A DNA stretch of 8,681 nucleotides from Thermoproteota archaeon (GTDB taxonomy: Archaea > Thermoproteota > Thermoprotei_A > Sulfolobales > Pyrodictiaceae): positions 1-8,681 of the forward strand of contig JAADFC010000112.1 in assembly GCA_013153105.1 (NCBI GenBank), written 5' to 3'. Shown here in pieces: positions 1 through 4,700 of the stretch. Both the position numbers and the translations under genes were made by a program. A model generated the notes under the pieces. It saw only the letters and a program-made list of their open reading frames with translations, made no database searches and was not told the DNA's origin. Every line of letters begins with the position of its first letter. Positions within the stretch are counted from its first letter, which is position 1.

Positions 1-1
1 C

Positions 2-160
2 TGGGAGCCCCAGGAGAAGCTCGCCAGGGAAATCTACTGCCTCACCGCCCTCGACCCCGCGCCAACGCCCCAGCCCAGCCCCATACGCGGAGAAGCGGGG
101 TTCTGTAGGGAAGTCTGGGAGCGGATGGCGCCGCTGCTGGGGCTCAAAGCCTTAGACTGA
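2..160 (+). CDS. C-terminal end of an unidentified protein (5' end outside window)
   Basis: An open frame enters from the left edge and stops at TGA 158-160, giving 52 C-terminal residues. It reads WEPQEKLAREIYCLTALDPA, then a Pro-rich stretch, then a region with CREVWERMAPLLGLKALD at the end. The residue mix (charged amphipathic helices flanking a proline-rich break, AGG arginines, few rare residues) looks like real coding sequence, unlike the other two plus frames here: the first hits a stop at 106-108 and translates to Arg/Pro/His-rich junk. I do not recognise the family from this short tail, and the two cysteines are not in a recognisable metal motif. It converges on the DHH phosphoesterase gene, and the two coding regions overlap tail to tail by 17 bases (144-160). 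Confidence 0.6.
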   Translation, partial: WEPQEKLAREIYCLTALDPAPTPQPSPIRGEAGFCREVWERMAPLLGLKALD

Positions 161-1232
161 GCCTCCTCAGCCGGTCCAACAGCGTCTCCATCTCGAGGCC
201 CTCCCTGAGCCTCACAACGGCAAGCCCGCTGTGCCCCCCGATGTTCTCCGCGAGCCCCTCCTTCATGAGGCCCACAGCCACCCTATAGGCGCCGCGGCCG
301 CGGCTGCGGATTATCAGCAGGAGGGACCCATCCTCCCTCTCCACCAGCACCGCCACGGGCTGGCGGAGGATGTGGTACAGCTTCGACGCCAGCGCACTCG
401 CCCCCCGGCCCCGCCACTTGCCCCGCGCGTCCACGAACTTGATGTAGCCCACCCTCCTCGCCGAGAAGGCCAGGTCCCTAGCCTTCTCCAGGAGCCTCCT
501 GTCGCTCTCCTCCGCAACCCTCACTACACGCTCAACAGTGGTGAGGTCTATCGGGGCGTCCTGCGGCAGTGGGCTGGCCAGCCAGCGGATGAGCTTCCTC
601 CACAGCTCCGGGTCCCTCAGCACCGTTGAAGCCTTGGATATGCTAGCCGCCAGCTTGACCACCCTCATCTCCGCCTCGCTGAGCGCCCTCCCGCTCTTCT
701 CGAGCACGCCCACAGCCCTCATGAACGCGGTCAGCCTCGGCGTGACGTGTCTAACACCGAGGCTGCGGAGCAGGTTGTAGGTCAGCACGGCAGTCGGACG
801 GTGGCCAAGGTACGCCTCCTCGGTCAGCTCGTAGAGCCTATTCGACATGTATATCGTCGAGAAGTGGTGGTCTATGTAGATGAGCCTAGTGTCCCCGCAG
901 CCGGCCGCGAAGCCGCGCAGCGCCTCGTAAACCTTGTCCGTCAACGGTATATCCAGCACCGCCAGCGCCGCCGGGCAGCCGCGGGAGGAGACCCTGCCCA
1001 GCGCCTCCGGGAACCCCCTCGGCCCCGAGGGCTCCAGCACAACCTCCCGCCGCTCCCCCCGGAACGGGTACAGCTTACGGTAGTACTGCGCGTAGAGTAT
1101 CATCGCAGCGCTGGTCGCGCCGTCCGCGTCCCAGTCGGCGATAACGGCGACCGGCCTCCTAGTCTCGACGGGCACAGCCCCAGCCCCAGGCCCGTGCCCA
1201 CCCCGTTCCCCCCTAATTACCCGAGTCGCCAC
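144..1232 (-). CDS. DHH/DHHA1 family phosphoesterase (archaeal RecJ-like nuclease or nanoRNase)
   Basis: This 362-residue protein has the two-domain DHH-DHHA1 layout. Seen directly: motif I DWDADG at residues 33-38, a second acidic motif around D94 (VLDIP), the family signature DHH at 121-123 in IYIDHHFS, and the C-terminal DHHA1 substrate-binding motif GGH at 332-334 in NIGGHSG. All the expected metal-binding acidic and histidine residues appear intact, so a catalytically competent Mn2+-dependent phosphodiesterase is expected. Known relatives include bacterial RecJ, NrnA-type oligoribonucleases and archaeal RecJ homologues tied to replication (GINS-associated) or to repair helicases; the sequence alone does not choose among them. 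The start used is GTG at 1232. A GTG at 1175 (residue 20), just before the first beta strand, is an alternative because the first 19 residues are Gly/Arg-rich and poorly structured. It is divergent from the nitroreductase gene across 117 bases. Confidence 0.9.
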   Translation of the reverse strand: MATRVIRGERGGHGPGAGAVPVETRRPVAVIADWDADGATSAAMILYAQYYRKLYPFRGERREVVLEPSGPRGFPEALGRVSSRGCPAALAVLDIPLTDKVYEALRGFAAGCGDTRLIYIDHHFSTIYMSNRLYELTEEAYLGHRPTAVLTYNLLRSLGVRHVTPRLTAFMRAVGVLEKSGRALSEAEMRVVKLAASISKASTVLRDPELWRKLIRWLASPLPQDAPIDLTTVERVVRVAEESDRRLLEKARDLAFSARRVGYIKFVDARGKWRGRGASALASKLYHILRQPVAVLVEREDGSLLLIIRSRGRGAYRVAVGLMKEGLAENIGGHSGLAVVRLREGLEMETLLDRLRRLSLRL

Positions 1233-1251
1233 GCGCTAAACATCCTGGCAT

Positions 1252-1283
1252 CAGGGGGCGGCGGGTCACCGTATTACCCCCTG
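1252..1283. promoter_or_regulatory. Inverted repeat in divergent promoter region (candidate operator)
   Basis: CAGGGGG (1252-1258) is matched by CCCCCTG (1277-1283), a perfect 7-base inverted repeat with an 18-base spacer. The spacer also holds a small GGT/ACC dyad (1264-1270) on nearly the same centre. It lies between the divergent DHH phosphoesterase and nitroreductase genes, and the only AT-rich patch nearby (GTATTA, 1271-1276) is inside it. An operator covering a shared promoter is plausible; a chance G/C run in GC-rich DNA is the alternative. Confidence 0.35.
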
Positions 1284-1319
1284 GGCCCCCCGGCGCCCCG
1301 CCTCAACGCCGCGGCCCGC

Positions 1320-1343
1320 CTAGCCGAGGGGAGGGGAGGCTAG
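1320..1343 (+). promoter_or_regulatory. Ribosome-binding tract inside a small inverted repeat, upstream of the TTG start at 1350
   Basis: CTAGCC (1320-1325) and GGCTAG (1338-1343) are perfect inverted arms. They flank a purine loop that holds the ribosome-binding tract GGGGAGG (1333-1339), about 10 bases before TTG 1350. An in-frame TAG at 1341-1343 excludes any start upstream of this TTG, so this tract decides the start. Folding could partly hide the ribosome site, but a 6-base stem would be weak at high temperature. Confidence 0.45.
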
Positions 1344-1349
1344 AGCATC

Positions 1350-2054
1350 TTGGCCTGCTGTATCGAACAGATAAAGAAGCATGTCAGCATACGTAGGTTC
1401 ACCGGCGAGCCCATACCCGATGAGGACCTGGGGGAGATACTCGAGGCAGCAAGGCGGGCGCCCACCGGGTGGAACCTGCAGCCGCTCAGCATAACCGTGG
1501 TACGCTCAAAGGAGAAGCTACGCCAGCTCGCCGACGCCGTCGGAGGCCAGGAGCACGTCGCGAACGCTGCAGCCTTCCTCGTGTTCAGCGTCGACTACGC
1601 TAAGATAGTGGCGGCGGGGGAGCAGATCGGGGTGAAGGTCATCCCCCGCCTCGCCAACCTCTACGAGGCCCTGATAGACGTCGGGATAGCATCGGGCTGG
1701 GCCGCTCTCGCCGCGGAGAGCCTGGGCTACGGCATCGTCTACGTCGCACTCTACGAGAACCCCTGCGCGGTCGCCGAGATAATACGTGCGCCACGCTACG
1801 TCATCCCCGCAGTAGGCCTGGCCGTCGGCAGGCCGGCGGAGCAGCCGCAGCCGAGGAGGAGGCAGCCCCTCGAGGCTATAGTAGACTACGAGGAGTACGG
1901 CGACCCCAGGGAGAAGTCGAGGCTGGTAGCGGAGACGTACGGCGCCCGCGCAGTGAAGCTGTTCACATACGTGTTCGACAGCGAGGGCTACTACGCCTCA
2001 GCCTCAGAGGCCCTCCAGCGCTGCCTAAGAGAGCACGGCTTCAGCCTCCAGTAG
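1350..2054 (+). CDS. Nitroreductase-family FMN oxidoreductase
   Basis: This 234-residue protein begins with the classical nitroreductase pattern. SIRRF at residues 13-17 corresponds to the FMN phosphate-binding R-S-x-R-x-F region, followed by the first helix (DEDLGEILEAARRAPTGWNLQP, ending near residue 45), where APTGWNLQP is the typical flavin-contacting loop. The region IDVGIASGWAALAAESLGYG (109-128) matches the dimer-interface helix and the Gly-rich segment that follows it. A VGLAVGRPAEQP...PLEAIV stretch (155 onward) matches the conserved end of the fold. Members use NAD(P)H and FMN to reduce nitroaromatics, quinones, flavins or enones; the true substrate cannot be read here. The C-terminal extension (about 185-234, with the YGDPREKSR segment) is longer than in minimal members. 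The start is TTG 1350, fixed by an upstream in-frame stop and a GGGGAGG tract. Likely cytoplasmic homodimer. Confidence 0.88.
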   Translation: MACCIEQIKKHVSIRRFTGEPIPDEDLGEILEAARRAPTGWNLQPLSITVVRSKEKLRQLADAVGGQEHVANAAAFLVFSVDYAKIVAAGEQIGVKVIPRLANLYEALIDVGIASGWAALAAESLGYGIVYVALYENPCAVAEIIRAPRYVIPAVGLAVGRPAEQPQPRRRQPLEAIVDYEEYGDPREKSRLVAETYGARAVKLFTYVFDSEGYYASASEALQRCLREHGFSLQ

Positions 2055-2088
2055 CGCTAGACGAAACCCTGCAAGCCCCTGCCAGAAA

Positions 2089-2096
2089 CGTTTTTC
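2089..2096 (+). terminator. Candidate T-run terminator after the nitroreductase gene
   Basis: A CGTTTTTC element with a run of five T (2091-2095) lies 37 bases past the nitroreductase stop. Archaeal RNA polymerase terminates at T-runs, and the same octamer appears on the minus strand downstream of the gene that ends at 3356. It could instead be a weak AT-rich promoter element for the 2174 gene, since an A-rich AGAAAC sits just before it. Confidence 0.35.
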
Positions 2097-2173
2097 AACT
2101 GGGACACCGGTGGGGCCCCAGAGGTTGCCTCCCGGCCTCGGCCCAGCCCTCACCGCCCCCGGGGAGTATAGGC

Positions 2174-3298
2174 TTGGAAGTCTCCTCCAAGGCAAGGCTA
2201 GTGGCGCGGATGCTGGCCTGCTACGACCCGCGTCTAAACGAGGATAAGGAGGCCCTGCGCGAGGAGCTGGGCCTCTCCGAGCACGCCGTCGAGACGGCCC
2301 TTAGGGAGCTGCGGAACGCCCCGCCCGAGGAGACGTGGCCGCAGCACATCCGCGACATAAGGGTGCTCGGCCTCAAGACCCTCGTGGCGGAGGCTGAGCC
2401 GCTGCGGGTCGAGGCTAGGGAGATAGACGACCTGGCCCGCGTGGTGCCCGCCCACCGGTACCTCTACTCCTACCGTGTAACCATGGACAACAGGGCGTAC
2501 TACAGCTACATAGTCCCGGTCGAGCTTGAGGACAGGCTCTACAGCGAGATAGTCGAGGGGCTCCAGGGGCTCCGCAGCGTCGACATAGGCTGGACCACCC
2601 CGATACGGGCCCCCTGCAGCCCTCCCACAGGGGACCCCAGGGACGAGATAGCAGCGGCCAGGGCGCTCGAGGAGGAGTACGCAGGGCTCCTCAAGCCTCC
2701 CGGCAGGATAAAGTATGGCATCATAGAGCTGATGCTGTACTCGGTGCTGGACCTCAACCCGCTGGCTTCGAAGCCCGATATACTCGACGCCACGTGGGCC
2801 GTCCGGGAGCGGATGGGCCGAGACATGCCGAACGTGAGGGTGAGGCTCGTCAAGAGCAAGGCCATGCAGGCCTACGAGAGGCTGAGCCGGCAGCGCCTCA
2901 TAGGGCGCGCCCTCCTCCACAAGGTACACTGGCACCCCCCACTGTCCCAGAGCCTCGTCAGCCTCTACGTGGCCACAGACGCCGCCTGCGCGCCGAGGCT
3001 GTACGCGCTCGCCTCGAGGCTCCGCCTCGCAGCCAGCGTCTTCGCAGGCGAGTCCACAGCCGCCACAGTGATAGTGGTCCCCGACCAGCTCCTCGAGGAC
3101 GTGAGGAGGAGCCTGGGAGGCTGCAACGCGAGCACTGGCACCATAACCTACGGGTTCGGCACCGTGCTCCCCTTCGACATGTACCACCCGCGCCACGGGT
3201 GGCGCATGGAGCCCTACCCGCTGCTCGATATACTGAAGGGCAAAAAGATAGTCACAGTCTCGGAGGAGGCCGTGCAGGCGAGGACCTCCCAGAGCTGA
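2174..3298 (+). CDS. Unrecognised protein with N-terminal helix-turn-helix; possible DNA-binding regulator
   Basis: A 374-residue soluble protein I cannot assign to a named family. Residues 22-48 (KEALREELGLSEHAVETALR) look like a helix-turn-helix: helix, Gly turn, then a recognition-like helix. Residues 94-140 read as an alpha/beta domain (YLYSYRVTMDN, then YYSYIVPVELEDRLYSEIVE, then SVDIGW). After a Pro-rich break, residues about 178-245 are a second helical, basic segment (MGRDMPNVRVRLVKSKAMQA). A second alpha/beta block follows (SLVSLYVATDAACAPRLYALASRL, then AATVIVVPDQLLEDV) to about residue 340. The order HTH, alpha/beta, basic helical, alpha/beta suggests an internal duplication like Lrp-type regulators with ligand-binding domains; this is inference. 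No signal peptide or membrane helix. Start TTG 2174 is preceded at about 8 bases by GGGGAG (2161-2166). It may stand alone or be read through from the nitroreductase gene 119 bases upstream. Confidence 0.75.
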   Translation: MEVSSKARLVARMLACYDPRLNEDKEALREELGLSEHAVETALRELRNAPPEETWPQHIRDIRVLGLKTLVAEAEPLRVEAREIDDLARVVPAHRYLYSYRVTMDNRAYYSYIVPVELEDRLYSEIVEGLQGLRSVDIGWTTPIRAPCSPPTGDPRDEIAAARALEEEYAGLLKPPGRIKYGIIELMLYSVLDLNPLASKPDILDATWAVRERMGRDMPNVRVRLVKSKAMQAYERLSRQRLIGRALLHKVHWHPPLSQSLVSLYVATDAACAPRLYALASRLRLAASVFAGESTAATVIVVPDQLLEDVRRSLGGCNASTGTITYGFGTVLPFDMYHPRHGWRMEPYPLLDILKGKKIVTVSEEAVQARTSQS

Positions 3299-3308
3299 AT
3301 AGCCGGGG

Positions 3309-3351
3309 AAAAACGCGGGGCAGGCTGGAGCCCTGGGGCGTGCGCGGCCCC
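3309..3351 (-). terminator. Candidate terminator of the membrane regulator gene
   Basis: Reading the minus strand past the stop at 3356, a GC hairpin (GGGGC 3335-3339 paired with GCCCC 3347-3351, 7-base loop) is followed by five T on the minus strand (plus-strand AAAAA 3309-3313) inside CGTTTTTC. The hairpin and T-run are 21 bases apart, so this is a T-run terminator of archaeal type and not a tight bacterial one. It sits in the 57-base gap between convergent stops. Confidence 0.45.
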
Positions 3352-3355
3352 GCCT

Positions 3356-4444
3356 CTAGGGTTTGCGGCGTAGGCGCAGCCGGTTCGCCTTACCCTCCCT
3401 TATGACCTCTATGTAGCCCTGCTCTGCCAGCCTCCTCACGTGCCTCCATAGGGTTGTCTTCGGGAGACCCGTGGCTCTCATCAGCTCGCTCTGCAGCATC
3501 TCGCCGCCGTTCTTCTCGATAGTCTCCAGTATCAGCCTGTCAACGTCGTCGAGGCCCCGGGTCATCAGCGCTTGGGCTTCCCCGGGGCCCCTAACCGCCC
3601 CCGGGCGGCTCCGCCCCCGGAGCACCGCCACTGCGATCGCGGCACCGGCGGCTACTATCAGGGCGGCGGCTGCGAGGGTGAGAGCCCCCATGCCGCCCGG
3701 CTGGGTTGGCGCCGTCTCTGCCGGAGCCTGTGTCTGCGCCGGCGCGGTCTGCTGCGGCTGCTGGGTCTGCGTCGGAGCCTGAGCTGGAGCGGCAGGCGTC
3801 TGGGTGGCCGTCGCCGTCTGCTGCGGCGCCTGCTGTTGTGTCTGCTGCGGCTGGGTTGCGGTTGGCGCCGGGGTGGCTGTTTGGGTCGCGGTCTGCGTCT
3901 CAGTCTGCGTAGCCGTCGGCGCCGGTGTGGCTGTCGCCGTCTGTGTCTGTGTCGTTGTCTGGGCCTGCCGCGGCTGGGTCACCAGATAGACTATCGTGTC
4001 GGGCCCCTGGACCGTGAGCACCAGCCTCCCGTCGGCCTGCTCTGCGGCCAGCAGGCCGCGGGGCAGCTGCAGCAGCACTATGTTAGGCTCGACGACCAGC
4101 TTGACAGTCTGGTTTCCTATCGTGAAGGATAGGCCGCCATCCGCCTGGGTTACATTCACCACGTAGGTTATGGACGCGGCGGCGGTGCGGTCGCTCGCCA
4201 CGTAGATGGTGCCGTTCTCGTAGACTACCGGCACCGCCTCGCCGTCCACCACAGCCGTTATCGTAGCGGGCACCGGCGGCGCCGGCGCGGGGAACGCGTT
4301 CAACCCAGGCTCCACGGTGCCGTTAACCGTCACCGTGACCGTGCCGTCGGAGGCTATGTGTATCACCGGCGTCTCCCACGCAGCCAGCGCCGGCGCCGAG
4401 AGCAGCGCCAACGCCGCCACGAGCACCGGCAACCCGAGCCTCAA
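3356..4444 (-). CDS. Membrane-anchored winged-helix transcription regulator with extracellular sensor domain
   Basis: Numbered from TTG 4444 (362 residues). Residues 1-21 are a signal peptide or first membrane helix (LGLPVLVAALALL...ALA). Residues 22-155 are a beta-rich ectodomain with four N-x-T sequons. Residues about 157-250 are a Thr/Gln/Pro/Ala linker almost free of charge. Residues about 252-275 are a membrane helix followed by RGRSR (positive-inside), and about 297-355 are a winged helix (LDDVDRLILETIEKNGG, then LPKTTLWRHVRRLAEQGYI as recognition helix, then a basic wing EVIREGKANRLRLRRK). The predicted topology puts the sensor outside and the DNA-binding domain inside, as in known archaeal membrane-anchored HTH proteins. 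Start choice: GGGGGTGAG lies 6 bases before TTG 4444, whereas GTG 4465, seven codons upstream, has only a weak tract. It is divergent from the coiled-coil glycoprotein gene, its probable target. The stimulus is unknown. Confidence 0.85.
   Translation of the reverse strand: MRLGLPVLVAALALLSAPALAAWETPVIHIASDGTVTVTVNGTVEPGLNAFPAPAPPVPATITAVVDGEAVPVVYENGTIYVASDRTAAASITYVVNVTQADGGLSFTIGNQTVKLVVEPNIVLLQLPRGLLAAEQADGRLVLTVQGPDTIVYLVTQPRQAQTTTQTQTATATPAPTATQTETQTATQTATPAPTATQPQQTQQQAPQQTATATQTPAAPAQAPTQTQQPQQTAPAQTQAPAETAPTQPGGMGALTLAAAALIVAAGAAIAVAVLRGRSRPGAVRGPGEAQALMTRGLDDVDRLILETIEKNGGEMLQSELMRATGLPKTTLWRHVRRLAEQGYIEVIREGKANRLRLRRKP
3695..3976 (-). repeat. Low-complexity Thr/Gln/Pro/Ala-encoding tract
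   Basis: This tract encodes the linker of the membrane regulator: irregular tandem units of TQTQTAT, TPAPTATQ and QQTQQ types over about 94 residues, with only two acidic and one basic residue. Such linkers precede membrane anchors in crenarchaeal surface proteins and are candidates for O-glycosylation. On the plus strand it appears as CTG/TGT/GTC-like repeats that open false reading frames. Confidence 0.8.
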
Positions 4445-4523
4445 CCGCAGCTCACCCCCCAACACTGCTCCGCCACCCCATCCAGGGCGTCCCCAATCAC
4501 TCCTCCCACCATGCAGCCCTCCC

Positions 4524-4542
4524 CGGCCGCAAGGAGCGGCCG
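4524..4542. promoter_or_regulatory. Perfect inverted repeat next to the regulator promoter (candidate operator)
   Basis: CGGCCGC (4524-4530) and GCGGCCG (4536-4542) are perfect 7-base arms separated by AAGGA. The repeat lies immediately downstream, in the minus direction, of the TATA-like sequence at 4541-4550. It would therefore cover the space between TATA and the start of transcription of the membrane regulator, the usual place for an archaeal repressor site. Autoregulation is a reasonable inference. Confidence 0.45.
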
Positions 4543-4550
4543 CGATATAG
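4541..4550 (-). promoter_or_regulatory. Putative TATA box for the membrane regulator
   Basis: On the minus strand the sequence reads CTATATCGCG, the only TATA-like patch between the two divergent genes that faces the regulator. It is about 100 bases before its TTG start, implying a leader of about 70-75 bases. Confidence 0.45.
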
Positions 4551-4654
4551 AACCATGTTGTTCCGGTTCGCTCCAGGAACGTCCCGTAAAGGGTGGAACG
4601 AACCGTTCCCCCAGCGGAACCACGCGGCCCAGCCGCCCCCTTATGAGAACCGGA
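4550..4654. promoter_or_regulatory. Cluster of nine GAAC/GTTC boxes between divergent genes
   Basis: GAAC occurs on the plus strand at 4550, 4577, 4596, 4600, 4617 and 4647, and GTTC at 4560, 4566 and 4605: nine in 101 bases where fewer than one is expected by chance. Most extend to GGAAC or GAACC. A perfect palindrome GGAACG-AAC-CGTTCC lies at 4595-4609, and the octamer GAACCGGA (4647-4654) recurs inverted at 4562-4569. Several successive boxes are 9 to 12 bases apart, about one helical turn. The cluster lies upstream of both putative TATA boxes, with the last box overlapping that of the coiled-coil gene. A multi-site operator bound by the adjacent winged-helix regulator is the simplest inference. 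Confidence 0.65.
4637..4646 (+). promoter_or_regulatory. Putative TATA box for the coiled-coil glycoprotein gene
   Basis: CCCTTATGAG is the only AT-containing patch in the 80 bases before the ATG at 4701. Transcription would start near 4665-4670, leaving a leader of about 30 bases. It abuts the last GAAC box (4647). Confidence 0.4.
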
Positions 4655-4668
4655 CCCCTACCCCGGCC

Positions 4669-4684
4669 GGTGCGCGGGTGCGCG
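4669..4684. repeat. Perfect tandem duplication of GGTGCGCG
   Basis: Two head-to-tail copies of the octamer occupy 4669-4676 and 4677-4684, just before the ribosome-binding site of the coiled-coil gene and probably in its 5' leader. Function unknown. Confidence 0.6.
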
Positions 4685-4685
4685 A

Positions 4686-4694
4686 GAGGTGAGG
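4686..4694 (+). promoter_or_regulatory. Strong ribosome-binding site deciding the ATG 4701 start
   Basis: GAGGTGAGG closely matches the complement of archaeal 16S rRNA 3' ends, and its GAGGTGA core is 8 bases before ATG 4701. A GTG four codons upstream (4689) lies inside this tract and is therefore unlikely to be the start. Confidence 0.75.
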
Positions 4695-4700
4695 CACGCG

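Noticed and set aside
2157..2164. CCCCGGGG palindrome before the TTG start at 2174
   Set aside because: Short, and expected by chance in DNA this GC-rich; its right half is more simply part of the ribosome-binding tract.
2234..3196. Minus-strand 320-codon open frame opposite the HTH protein gene
   Set aside because: Val/Gly/His-rich composition without a domain pattern. The plus frame has a normal residue mix, a ribosome site and globular patterns.
3695..3976. CTG/TGT-like repetitive plus-strand sequence resembling a CRISPR or satellite array
   Set aside because: There are no constant repeats separated by unique spacers. The pattern is codon-level low complexity encoding the Thr/Gln/Pro linker.
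3572..4132. Plus-strand Arg/Gly/Leu- and Cys-rich open frames opposite the Thr/Gln linker
   Set aside because: They are artefacts of the repetitive linker codons read backwards. The Cys/Val/Gly repeats have no credible start and overlap the well-supported regulator gene.
4563..4574. GGTTCGCTCC, reminiscent of a tRNA T-loop
   Set aside because: The T-loop consensus needs a conserved A after GGTTC-purine. No acceptor stem, D-loop or anticodon arm can be placed around it, and it is one of the GAAC/GTTC boxes.
4441..4623. Minus-strand 60-codon open frame spanning the divergent promoter
   Set aside because: It covers the operator-like repeats, has no ribosome site, and its end overlaps the regulator's start in another frame. 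The region is better explained as regulatory.
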